A stretch of DNA of 39,286 bases, from the NCBI GenBank assembly GCA_007126375.1, contig SLBI01000304.1, positions 1 through 39,286 on the forward strand. The letters run 5' to 3'. Below, piece by piece: positions 24,311-32,411 of this stretch. A program made the translations under genes and the position numbers. The DNA is from Paracoccaceae bacterium. GTDB lineage: Bacteria; Pseudomonadota; Alphaproteobacteria; Rhodobacterales; Rhodobacteraceae. Numbering within the stretch: the first letter of the stretch is position 1; each line of letters opens with the position of its first letter. The notes below the pieces were generated by a model. It was not told the origin of the DNA, ran no database searches, and saw nothing but the letters and a program-made list of their open reading frames with translations.

Positions 24311-27001
24311 CTAACCCGGCGGAGTTCTGCCGGGTTGGTCCAACAGTGCCTTCAGTTCGTAGACGAGTGCCAGTGCGTCGCGCGGTGCCAGGTCATCGGG
24401 AAACACCTCCGCCAGACGCGCCTCCACCGCGGAGTGTTTCGGTTCGGAAGTTGCGGCTGGCGCCCGTGCGGCGGCGCTGAACAGGGGCAGGTCGTCCATC
24501 AGCGCCGCGGCACGGCCGCCGCCCTCGCGCTCACCGGATTCCAGCGCTTCCAGCACCACGCGGGCGCGCTCCACGACAGCGGCGGGCAGGCCCGCCAAAC
24601 GGGCCACCTGCACCCCATAGGACCGATCCGCGGCGCCCGGCCGCACCGTGTGCAGAAAAATAACCTCGCCTTGCCATTCCCTCACTGCCAGGGTCGCGTT
24701 CTCGACCCCGGCCAGTCGTGCCGCGAGCCGTGTCAATTCGTGGTAATGCGTGGCAAACAACGCGCGGCAGCGGTTGATATCGTGGAGATGCTCCAGTACG
24801 GCCCATGCGATGGACAGCCCGTCCCAGGTGGCGGTTCCTCGGCCGATCTCGTCGAGGATGACCAATGCGGCGCCGTCGGCCTGATTGATGATTGCGGCCG
24901 TCTCGATCATCTCAACCATGAAGGTCGACCGGCCGCGCGCAAGGTCGTCGGCTGCGCCGACCCGGCTGAAAAGTTGATTCACGAGGCCGATGCGCGCGCA
25001 TTCGGCCGGGACGTGGCTGCCGGCCTGGGCGAGGACGGCGATCAGCGCATTCTGACGCAGGAAGGTCGACTTGCCCCCCATGTTGGGACCGGTGACGAGC
25101 TGGATTGCCGCGCCCTCCGCTGCGGGGGTGAGGCTGCAATCGTTGGCGACAAAGCTGCCGCCCTCCCGCCGCAGCGCCGCCTCAACCACCGGATGGCGGC
25201 CGCCGACAACCTCGAAGGATCGGCTGGTGTCCAGCTCGGGAGCGCACCAATCCCCCTCGGCGGCAAGCTCGGCAAAGCCCGCGGCAAGATCGAGTTCGGC
25301 AAGCGCGCCGGCCAGAACCCCCAACGGCCCGGCGACGGCCAGCACCGCGCTCCGCAGGCCCTGGAAGATGCGTCGCTCCACCTCCAGAGCCAGGCTGCCG
25401 GCGTTCAGGATCCGCGTTTCCATCTCTGCCAGTTCCAGTGTCGTGAACCGCAGCGCGTTCGCGGTGGTCTGACGGTGGCGGAATGTCTCGTTCAGCGGCG
25501 GCGCCAGCATTCTCTCGCCATGCGTCGATGTCGTCTCGACGAAATAGCCCAGCACGTTGTTGTGGCGTATCTTGAGCGATCCGATACCCGTCGCCGCGGC
25601 GTATTCCCCCTGCATCCGCGCGATCACGCTGCGGCCCTCGTCGCGCAGTTGCCGTGCCTCATCGAGTTCGGCATCGTATCCGGTAGCGACGAAGCCGCCG
25701 TCCCGGAGCATCGTCGGCGGTTCTTCCACCAGCGCATGGTTAAGCGAGTGCGCCAGGGCATCTTGTCCGGTCAGGCGCTGTGCCGCCTCGGCCAGCCGTC
25801 CCTCCGGCAGCCCGGCAAGCAATTGCGCGATCCTTGCCGCCTGCCCCACGCCATCGCGCAGGGCTGCGAGGTCGCGCGGTCCACCGCGGTCCAGTGCAAG
25901 GCGTGACAGCGCCCGCTCGATGTCCGGCACCTGCCGCAGCATCGCACGGAGCCCCTCGCGCAGGCCGCTGTCGGCGCGCAGGTAGCTCACCGCTTCCAGC
26001 CGTGCCCGGATCTCGTCGAGGTCGCAGGAAGGCGCCGAAAGCCGTTGCTCGAGCAGGCGTGCCCCGCCGCCGGTCAGCGTCCGGTCGGCCACCGCCAGCA
26101 ATGCCCCCTCCCGCCCGCCCGACAGGGATCGCGTCAGCTCGAGGTTGCGCCGTGTGGCGGCGTCGATCCGCATGGTCTCCCCCGAGTTTTCGCGAAGGGG
26201 GGGGCGCAACAGAGGCAGGCTGCCGCGCTGCGTCAGGTCGAGGTATTCCGCGATGGCTCCAAGAACCGAAAGCTCGGCCCTGCAGAAGGCCCCGAAGCCT
26301 TCCAGGCTGCCCACCCGATATAGGCCACCGAGTCGTGCCTCGGCCGCGCTGCTGTCGAAGGCCGCGCGCGGCCGTTCGGTCAGCACTGCGCCCGCGTCGG
26401 CTGCAACTGCCGCGACACTCTCGGCATGCCCTTCCACGACCAGCAGTTCGCGCGGCGCCAGCCGGGCAAGCTCCGGCCCCAAACGCACACGCGGACAGGG
26501 CATCACCCGGATTTCCCCGGTCGAGATGTCGCACCACGCCAGCGCCGCGTCGTCGCGCAGTTCGCCCCAGGCAGCCAGCCAGTTTGCCCGCCGTGCCTCC
26601 AGCAGGCTTTCCTCGGTCAACGTTCCGGGGGTCACCAGCCGCACCACGGCCCGCGCGACCACCGATTTCGAGCCGCGCTTCCTTGCCTCGGACGGGTCTT
26701 CGATCTGTTCCGCGATGGCGACACGAAATCCCTTGCGGATCAGTGTCAGCAGATAGCTCTCGGCGGCGTGCACCGGCACGCCGCACATGGCGATATCCTG
26801 TCCCTGATGCTTTCCGCGCTTGGTCAGCGCGATATCGAGTGCCGCGGCTGCTGCCACGGCATCCTCGAAGAACAATTCGTAGAAATCGCCCATCCGGTAG
26901 AACAGCAGCGCATCGGGATGCTGTGCCCGTATTCCGAGATACTGCGCCATCATGGGCGTGATGGCGCCGGCGTCCTCCTCGGCCAAGTCTTCCCCCTTCA
27001 C
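24311..27001 (-). CDS. mutS: DNA mismatch repair protein MutS
   Basis: An 896-residue mismatch-recognition ATPase. The mismatch-reading FYEL motif is at residues 40-43 within DALLFYRMGDFYELFF. Connector and lever domains follow (e.g. NNVLGYFVETTSTHGERM), then the ATPase with Walker A GPNMGGKST, SRVGAADDLARGRSTFMVEM, Walker B VILDEIGRGTATWDG, and ATHYHELT. The C-terminal tail is short. The start is uncertain: GTG at 27001 has no ribosome-binding site; TTG at 26986 follows GGGGGAAG well; ATG at 26953 matches the usual MMAQYL beginning. It converges on grpE and follows the three-repeat gene on the same strand after 62 bp. Confidence 0.96.
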   Translation of the reverse strand: MKGEDLAEEDAGAITPMMAQYLGIRAQHPDALLFYRMGDFYELFFEDAVAAAAALDIALTKRGKHQGQDIAMCGVPVHAAESYLLTLIRKGFRVAIAEQIEDPSEARKRGSKSVVARAVVRLVTPGTLTEESLLEARRANWLAAWGELRDDAALAWCDISTGEIRVMPCPRVRLGPELARLAPRELLVVEGHAESVAAVAADAGAVLTERPRAAFDSSAAEARLGGLYRVGSLEGFGAFCRAELSVLGAIAEYLDLTQRGSLPLLRPPLRENSGETMRIDAATRRNLELTRSLSGGREGALLAVADRTLTGGGARLLEQRLSAPSCDLDEIRARLEAVSYLRADSGLREGLRAMLRQVPDIERALSRLALDRGGPRDLAALRDGVGQAARIAQLLAGLPEGRLAEAAQRLTGQDALAHSLNHALVEEPPTMLRDGGFVATGYDAELDEARQLRDEGRSVIARMQGEYAAATGIGSLKIRHNNVLGYFVETTSTHGERMLAPPLNETFRHRQTTANALRFTTLELAEMETRILNAGSLALEVERRIFQGLRSAVLAVAGPLGVLAGALAELDLAAGFAELAAEGDWCAPELDTSRSFEVVGGRHPVVEAALRREGGSFVANDCSLTPAAEGAAIQLVTGPNMGGKSTFLRQNALIAVLAQAGSHVPAECARIGLVNQLFSRVGAADDLARGRSTFMVEMIETAAIINQADGAALVILDEIGRGTATWDGLSIAWAVLEHLHDINRCRALFATHYHELTRLAARLAGVENATLAVREWQGEVIFLHTVRPGAADRSYGVQVARLAGLPAAVVERARVVLEALESGEREGGGRAAALMDDLPLFSAAARAPAATSEPKHSAVEARLAEVFPDDLAPRDALALVYELKALLDQPGRTPPG
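24313..24336. terminator. Hairpin between grpE and mutS ends
   Basis: AACCCGGC (24313-24320) pairs with GCCGGGTT (24329-24336) around an 8-base loop, 14 bp past the grpE stop and inside the last codons of mutS. No T-run follows, so it may slow or protect transcripts rather than act as a classical terminator. Confidence 0.35.
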
Positions 27002-27063
27002 AGGCGCCGGTGCAGCCTAGCCGTCTGTTCCGGCCGGCGGAAGGGGTACTTGCGGAGCTGTTG

Positions 27064-27621
27064 TCAGACCGTTTCGCCTCGAGCGATGCGCAGGAACTCG
27101 CGCAGGCGTATCATCGCCGTCGCGTCGCCACGGCGTGTCCGCAAGGCGCGCACCGACGGATGTATGCCTTCGGACCGTGCCAGCTCCACATAGCGGGCTG
27201 CGCGTGCCGGCGCCGGATCGTGCGGGGCATCGGCCACATGTCGGCCCTTCGGCGCGGACTCAGCCCGGGCCTGACGCAGGAAGGCGCGCATCCGTGCGAC
27301 AGCGGCGGGATCGCGCGATCTGCTGTGCAATGCCGCGATCGCCGGGTGCAGGCCTTCGCGCCGCGCCATCTCCACGTAACGCGGTACGCGGGAAGGCGAC
27401 GACCCGCGCGCTTCGTCGGCAACATGCTTGCCCTCCGGACCGGTCTCCGAACGCGCCTGCGCCACGAAAGCTTGGAGGCGCAGCGCGTCCGGTACCTCCT
27501 CGGGGCGCATTCGCAGCGCCTGGACAGAGCGGTGCAGTCCCTCTCCGCGGGCGATGTCCAGATACCGGGCCGGGCGGCTGGGACTGGGCGTGCGGGACTT
27601 GTCGGCAATATGCCTGGACAC
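27064..27621 (-). CDS. Uncharacterised protein made of three tandem ~62-residue repeats
   Basis: A 185-residue basic protein that I do not recognise. It consists of three consecutive copies of one unit: residues 1-63, 64-125 and 126-185. Each begins with [KR]H[VI]AD, has a variable stretch of about six residues, then [SA]P[SA]RxxRY and the helix-like [VL][ED]xARxEG[LI]H, a spacer with AL, and the second helix-like R[LM]xxF[LV]xxARxE. Nothing in the sequence suggests a signal peptide, membrane segment or cofactor site. Expression is well supported: the GTG start at 27621 follows AAGGAGGAAAGCC with ideal spacing. It lies 79 bp downstream of regA on the same strand, where Rhodobacter species carry hvrA, but it shows none of HvrA's H-NS-like features. 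A nucleic-acid or protein-binding role is a guess from its charge and repeat structure. The copies differ at many positions, so the triplication is old and under selection. Confidence 0.85.
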   Translation of the reverse strand: MSRHIADKSRTPSPSRPARYLDIARGEGLHRSVQALRMRPEEVPDALRLQAFVAQARSETGPEGKHVADEARGSSPSRVPRYVEMARREGLHPAIAALHSRSRDPAAVARMRAFLRQARAESAPKGRHVADAPHDPAPARAARYVELARSEGIHPSVRALRTRRGDATAMIRLREFLRIARGETV

Positions 27622-27700
27622 GGCTTTCCTCCTTGTTTCAGCTGGCCACTGGCCCTCACGCAGATATGGAAGCCAGGACGCCGCGTGTCACCCGCCCCCG

Positions 27701-28255
27701 TCAGCGGGGCGAGCGTTTGGCAAGGATGCGCTGCAGGGTGCGGCGATGCATGCTCAGGCGGCGGGCAGTTTCGCTTACATTGCGGTCGCATTGTTCATAG
27801 ACGCGCTGAATGTGCTCCCATCGCACACGGTCCGCCGACATGGGATTCTCGGGCGGCGGGGGCAGGCTGTCGCCGGTTGCGAGCAACGCATGCGTCACGT
27901 CATTCGCATCCGCGGGTTTGGAAAGATAGTCCACGGCGCCGATCTTCACCGCCGCCACGGCCGTGGCGATGGCGCCATAGCCGGTCAGCACCACCACCCG
28001 GCAATCGGGGCGCCGAGCATGCAGTGCCTCCACCACATCGAGCCCGTTTCCGTCCTCCAGCCTTAGGTCTACAACGGCGTAGGCCGGCGGCCTTGCCACT
28101 ACCGCAGCCTTCCCCGCAGCTACCGAATCGGCCGTCGCCGGCTCGAAACCGCGCTTTTCCATGGCGCGGGCGAGCCGCCTGAGGAACGCCTCGTCGTCGT
28201 CCACGAGGAGCAGCGAGCGGTCGGCACCGATCGCCGCCAGCGGTTCGTCCTCCAT
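27701..28255 (-). CDS. regA: Redox response regulator RegA (PrrA/ActR)
   Basis: A 184-residue response regulator, partner of RegB. The receiver domain has the acidic pocket LLLVDDDEAF, phosphoacceptor D63 in VVDLRLEDGNGLD, T91 in VLTGYGAIATAVAAVKIGA and K113 in LSKPAD. After the proline linker LPPPPENPMSADRVRW comes the Fis-type helix-turn-helix DRNVSETARRLSMHRRTLQRILAKRSPR at the very C-terminus, which is almost invariant in this family. RegA controls photosynthesis, respiration, nitrogen and carbon fixation genes in response to redox state. The ATG at 28255 gives the family's usual 184 residues; the frame is open to 28282. It follows senC by 117 bp. Confidence 0.97.
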   Translation of the reverse strand: MEDEPLAAIGADRSLLLVDDDEAFLRRLARAMEKRGFEPATADSVAAGKAAVVARPPAYAVVDLRLEDGNGLDVVEALHARRPDCRVVVLTGYGAIATAVAAVKIGAVDYLSKPADANDVTHALLATGDSLPPPPENPMSADRVRWEHIQRVYEQCDRNVSETARRLSMHRRTLQRILAKRSPR

Positions 28256-28372
28256 CGGCCTGATTGTCCTTTCGCCATCCATGCGCTGAACCTAGGGCGC
28301 CCGTGACAAAAGGTCAATTTTCATGCGGGTCAGATCGTCGCAGAGATCTGTCGCCGGTGGCAGCGGGGTCCG

Positions 28373-28984
28373 TCAGCTTGCAGCCGCGAAACAGGCGACG
28401 GATTCTGCGATCTCTTCGGGCGATTGGGTCCGTCGGTAGACCTCGACCACTCCGTGTTCCGGAAGTGCCAGATAGCTGAAGGTCGAGTGATCCACGAGGT
28501 AGAATTCATCGTCCCCGTCCTGCTTCTGATAGAAGGTGCGATAGGCTTGGCTGGCCGCGCGCACCTGTTCGGGCGTGCCGGTCAGCCCGATCATGCGTTC
28601 GTGCAGATTGCCGACGAAGCGGGACAGGACTTCGGGCGTATCGCGCTCGGGATCGACGGAGATGAATATCGGCCGGGCGTCCAGTCCGTTCTGGGCGAGG
28701 ATATCGGCCACGACGGCATTGCGCGCTGCGTCCAGCGGGCAAACGTCGGGGCAGAAGGTGTAGCCGAAGTAGATCAGGCTGGGGCGATCGATCACGTCAG
28801 CGTCGGTCACGGGGCGGCCCTCGTGTGTCACGAGGGAGAATTCCCCGCCTATGGCACCGGCAATCGCCGTCTCGCGGCAATGTGCGAAGCGCGCCTCGCC
28901 GCGATCCGACAGGATGAAATAGCCCAGGCCGCCGAGCACTGCCGCGATCAGCACACCCGCCGATACCGCATATTTCCAAGCCAT
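28373..28984 (-). CDS. senC: SCO1/SenC/PrrC copper-binding thioredoxin-fold protein
   Basis: A 203-residue membrane-anchored periplasmic protein. An N-terminal hydrophobic anchor (~6-26) precedes a thioredoxin-like domain with the copper-binding CPDVCP (C78, C82) and the distal histidine H166 in VDHSTFSYL. SCO proteins deliver copper to the CuA or CuB site of cytochrome oxidases. In Rhodobacter, SenC/PrrC links oxidase assembly and redox signalling to RegB/RegA. The ATG at 28984 has GGGAGCGG upstream. It is transcribed with regA and divergently from regB across 99 bp. Confidence 0.96.
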   Translation of the reverse strand: MAWKYAVSAGVLIAAVLGGLGYFILSDRGEARFAHCRETAIAGAIGGEFSLVTHEGRPVTDADVIDRPSLIYFGYTFCPDVCPLDAARNAVVADILAQNGLDARPIFISVDPERDTPEVLSRFVGNLHERMIGLTGTPEQVRAASQAYRTFYQKQDGDDEFYLVDHSTFSYLALPEHGVVEVYRRTQSPEEIAESVACFAAAS

Positions 28985-29083
28985 GGGGCCGCTCCCGCAC
29001 CGCCGCTCGTCGATGGCACCGTTGATCGCCGATGAGGCGCAGCCTAACAATGGCAAACTGCCCGGTGTGACACTTGGACCCGC

Positions 29084-30487
29084 ATGCTTTCACCCAGTTA
29101 CGGCCTGATGCGCAGCCGGACCCGCAGCCAGTGGGTGCGCTTGCGCACGCTCCTGCTGTTGCGCTGGATGGCGGTGTTCGGCCAGTTGGTGGCGATCACC
29201 GTCGCCGACCGGTATTTCGGCATCCGGCTTGACCTCGGCCTCTGCTATCTGGTGGTCGGCGCCGCGGTCATCGCGAACCTCACCGCCATCTGGCTTTCGC
29301 CGGTGAACAAGCGGCTGTCCGAAATCGAGGCGATGCTGACGCTGCTGTTCGATGTCGCGCAGCTTGCACTGCTCCTCTATCTCACTGGCGGGCTGACCAA
29401 TCCCTTCTCGCTGCTGATGCTGGCGCCGGTCACGATCTCGGCGACGGTGCTGCATCTGCGCACGACGCTGTTTCTCGGCAGCATCGCCATCGCGCTGGTG
29501 ACGCTGCTGGCGGTCTTCTACGTGCCGCTGCGCTTCGAATCCGGTGAAGTGCTGATAGTGCCGCCGCTGTTCGAGCTGGGCTACTGGCTGGCCATGGTCA
29601 CCGGCATCGTCTTCATCGGCCTCTATTCCCGCCGGGTGGCCAGCGAGATGCACGCCATGTCGGACGCGCTGCTGGCGACACAGATGGCGCTTGCGCGCGA
29701 GCAGAAGCTGACCGACCTCGGCGGCGTTGTCGCGGCCACTGCACATGAGCTGGGCACGCCGCTTGCCACCATAAAGCTCGCAAGCGCCGAGTTGGCCGAC
29801 GATCTGGCCAGACTGCTGCCCGAGCGTTCCGATCTGGTGGAGGATGCCCAACTGATCCGCGAACAGGCCGACCGATGCCGGGACATCCTTAAGTCGATGG
29901 GCCGGGCCGGAAAGGAGGATCAACACCTCAAGCAGGCCCCCCTCGGTGCGGTATTGCGCGAGGCGGCCGAGCCGCATTCGGCGCGCGGCAAGAAGATCGT
30001 CTTCACCGTCCGCCCCGCCGAGGAAGGCGACACCCGCCCGCCGGCGATCCTGCGCCGGCCCGAGGTGATCCACGGGCTGCGCAACCTGATCCAGAACGCC
30101 GTCGATTTCGCCCGGTCCACCGTGTGGGTTTCGGGAGACTGGAGCAACGACGCGCTGACCGTCCGGATCATCGACGACGGGACGGGTTTTCCGCCGCATC
30201 TGCTGGGCCGTATCGGCGAGCCCTTCATGCGGCCACGCCGCAGCGGCGCCGACCGGGTGGAGCGGCCCGGCTACGAGGGAATGGGACTGGGCCTCTTCAT
30301 TGCCAAGACGCTGCTGGAGCGCTCCGGCGCCACGGTCAACTTCATCAATGCCATGGACGCCAACCGCGATGTCGGCCCCGCAGCCGCCGTACCGCTGGGG
30401 GCCATGGTCGAGGTGGTTTGGCCGCGCGCCCGAATCAGTCCGGACCCGGCGATGCCGTTGGGGCGTAATCGCCCGTTCGCCGTCTGA
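29084..30487 (+). CDS. regB: Redox sensor histidine kinase RegB (PrrB/ActS)
   Basis: A 467-residue membrane sensor kinase. Six hydrophobic segments fill residues ~20-182, with the quinone-binding loop GGLTNPF at 102-108. The phosphoacceptor H221 lies in HELGTPLATI. The redox-active cysteine is at residue 265 in QADRCRDIL, the number known from R. capsulatus, where it forms an intersubunit disulfide or sulfenate. The kinase domain shows HGLRNLIQNAVDFA (N box), DDGTGFP (G1) and GMGLGLFIAKTLLE (G2). It phosphorylates RegA under low-oxygen or reduced conditions. Confidence 0.97.
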   Translation: MLSPSYGLMRSRTRSQWVRLRTLLLLRWMAVFGQLVAITVADRYFGIRLDLGLCYLVVGAAVIANLTAIWLSPVNKRLSEIEAMLTLLFDVAQLALLLYLTGGLTNPFSLLMLAPVTISATVLHLRTTLFLGSIAIALVTLLAVFYVPLRFESGEVLIVPPLFELGYWLAMVTGIVFIGLYSRRVASEMHAMSDALLATQMALAREQKLTDLGGVVAATAHELGTPLATIKLASAELADDLARLLPERSDLVEDAQLIREQADRCRDILKSMGRAGKEDQHLKQAPLGAVLREAAEPHSARGKKIVFTVRPAEEGDTRPPAILRRPEVIHGLRNLIQNAVDFARSTVWVSGDWSNDALTVRIIDDGTGFPPHLLGRIGEPFMRPRRSGADRVERPGYEGMGLGLFIAKTLLERSGATVNFINAMDANRDVGPAAAVPLGAMVEVVWPRARISPDPAMPLGRNRPFAV

Positions 30488-30541
30488 CTTCGCGCGCCGC
30501 GGTTCTTGCGGTGTGGCCTGACACGCGCACTCGAGAGCGGG

Positions 30542-30556
30542 TTAACAGGGCATTAA
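30542..30556. promoter_or_regulatory. Perfect CtrA-binding site
   Basis: TTAA-CAGGGCA-TTAA fits the full CtrA consensus TTAA-N7-TTAA exactly, in a GC-rich genome where two TTAA tetramers so spaced are rare. It lies about 75 bp upstream of the DivL-like gene, where CtrA would overlap the -35 region. Confidence 0.6.
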
Positions 30557-30631
30557 CGATTTCTCTCAAAAGTTGTGATGTTGTCGCTCCGTTTCCGCGG
30601 TGGTGACGGCTTCGGCACGGAGTGTCTATCG

Positions 30632-32389
30632 ATGATGCAGCAGATCGCCCTGGCGACGGTGATGGTGGCAACATCGCTCGCCGCAGCGTTTGCGGCGCTG
30701 CTGGGCATGCATGGTTTCCTGCGCTATCGCGCCGGGCAGGCAGCACGGCGCGAGGCCACTCGCCCGGCCGCGGACGAGGATGCGGTGCTGTTGTTCGACG
30801 ACGAAGCTCTGGTCGATGCATCCGAAACGGCGAGATCGCTCCTCGCGGCGCTGCCGCCAGGGACGAGTGAATGGGCGCGCTTCGCCGCCTGGGCCTCCGC
30901 GCGCTTTCCCGCATTTGCCGCGCAGATGGCAGGGCTGTGCGAGGTAGGTCGCCTGCGTCTGGAGTCGGCGACGGCGCAACCGATCGTGCTGAAGGCCGAA
31001 TGGCTGGACGGGCTCGCCCGTATCTCGCTGCTCGATCCGCGGGCCGAGGGGCGCACCGTGCCGGTGGAGCGCCTGAGCCTCGCCGCCACCGAGGAAGAAC
31101 TGACCCAGTTGCGCCGGATCATCGATGCCGCACCACTGCCCGTCTGGCGCGAGACCGATGCCGGCGAGGTGGTCTGGGCCAACCAGAGCTATCTGCAGCG
31201 CGCGGCGGACGCCGCCGGTGTCGCGCCGCTGACATGGCCGCTGCCACGGCTGTTCGAGATCCCGCGCCCCGCGTCCGCGGCGACCCGGCCGGCCAGGGTC
31301 TCCGGGGCTGCTCCCCCTTCCGATGACGTCGGCGAAGACGCACCGCAGCCCGGGGCCGATCCTGGCAGGTCGTCCCCCGCTGCCGGCCCGTCCCTGCGCC
31401 GCGCGCTGGACCGCGGTCCGGACGGTGGCCGTCTCAGCTTCGATTGCTTCACCGCGGATGACCGTGAGGGCGGCCGGCTCTGCTACGCCCTGCCGGCCGA
31501 TGCGGCGGAGCGGGCCGAGGCCGCGCTTGCCGATCTGGTGCAGACGCTCTCGCGCACCTTCGCGCATCTGCCGGTGGGCCTCGCGGTCTTCGACCGCAAG
31601 CGCCGGCTGCAGCTGTTCAACCCGGCCTTGACCGATCTCACGACGCTGCCTCCGGAGTTCCTCTCCGCCCGACCCGGTTTCGAGCAGTTCTTCGACGCGC
31701 TGCGCGCGCGGCAGATGATCCCCGAGCCGAAGGATTACCGAGCCTGGCGCCATGGCCTGACCGGGATCGAGCGCGCCGCCGCCTCGGGTCATTATCAGGA
31801 GATCTGGTCGCTCACCACCGGCCAGACCTATCGCGTCACCGGCCGCCCACATGCCGACGGCGCGGTCGCTTTCCTGATCGAAGATGTCAGCGCCGAGGTT
31901 TCACTGACCCGCCGCTTCCGCGCCGAGATCGAGACCGGCCAGGCGGTGATCGACAGCCTTGTGGAGGCGATCGCAGTGTTTTCGCCTGCCGGCGTCCTGG
32001 TGATGGCGAACGCCGCCTATGCCGAAATGTGGGGGACCGACCCGGAAACCGGGCTGGGCGAAACCGGCGTGGCCGAGGCACTCCGCCTTTGGAAGGCGAT
32101 GGCCCATCCCAGCCCGCACTGGGCCGAACTGCGCACCCTGATCGGCGCCGGCGGTCCACGTCGCAACTGGGAGGGCATGATCCAGCTGCGCGATGGCCGC
32201 CACACCCTGTGCCGGCTCACCCCGCTGGCCGCTGGCGCCACGCTGGTCGGCTTTCGCCCGGCCGTGTCCGGCGGCGCCACGCCGGTTCCGGTAATGACCG
32301 ATGAACCCGCTGGCGCGCCGGCCAGTGACGGCAAGGCCGATCGGGCTGCGCCGATAACGGCCCGCGCGGTCGGCGGCCCAGCCGGCTGA
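30632..32389 (+). CDS. Multi-PAS membrane protein, DivL-like, without kinase domain
   Basis: A 585-residue protein with an N-terminal transmembrane helix (~3-30) and at least two, probably three PAS or PAS-like domains: ~155-190 (LRRIIDAAPLPVWRETDAGEVVWANQ), ~305-421 (FAHLPVGLAVFDRKRRLQLFNPAL) and ~433-537 (VIDSLVEAIAVFSPAGVLVMANAAYAEMWG). A proline- and aspartate-rich linker separates the first two. It ends soon after the last PAS domain; the phosphotransfer and ATP-binding domains of a kinase are absent. This matches what I recall of Rhodobacter DivL, which modulates the CckA-ChpT-CtrA pathway, and its neighbourhood beside regB agrees. The name is an inference. The ATG at 30632 (GGAG 9 bases upstream) is preferred over the one at 30575, which has no ribosome-binding site. 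Confidence 0.75.
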   Translation: MMQQIALATVMVATSLAAAFAALLGMHGFLRYRAGQAARREATRPAADEDAVLLFDDEALVDASETARSLLAALPPGTSEWARFAAWASARFPAFAAQMAGLCEVGRLRLESATAQPIVLKAEWLDGLARISLLDPRAEGRTVPVERLSLAATEEELTQLRRIIDAAPLPVWRETDAGEVVWANQSYLQRAADAAGVAPLTWPLPRLFEIPRPASAATRPARVSGAAPPSDDVGEDAPQPGADPGRSSPAAGPSLRRALDRGPDGGRLSFDCFTADDREGGRLCYALPADAAERAEAALADLVQTLSRTFAHLPVGLAVFDRKRRLQLFNPALTDLTTLPPEFLSARPGFEQFFDALRARQMIPEPKDYRAWRHGLTGIERAAASGHYQEIWSLTTGQTYRVTGRPHADGAVAFLIEDVSAEVSLTRRFRAEIETGQAVIDSLVEAIAVFSPAGVLVMANAAYAEMWGTDPETGLGETGVAEALRLWKAMAHPSPHWAELRTLIGAGGPRRNWEGMIQLRDGRHTLCRLTPLAAGATLVGFRPAVSGGATPVPVMTDEPAGAPASDGKADRAAPITARAVGGPAG

Positions 32390-32411
32390 GCCAGGGCGCC
32401 CGGGGTACCGC

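Noticed and set aside
27064-27621. Calling the three-repeat protein HvrA because of its position after regA
   Set aside because: No H-NS-like N-terminal coiled coil or C-terminal DNA-binding motif is visible, and the tandem-repeat structure is unlike HvrA.
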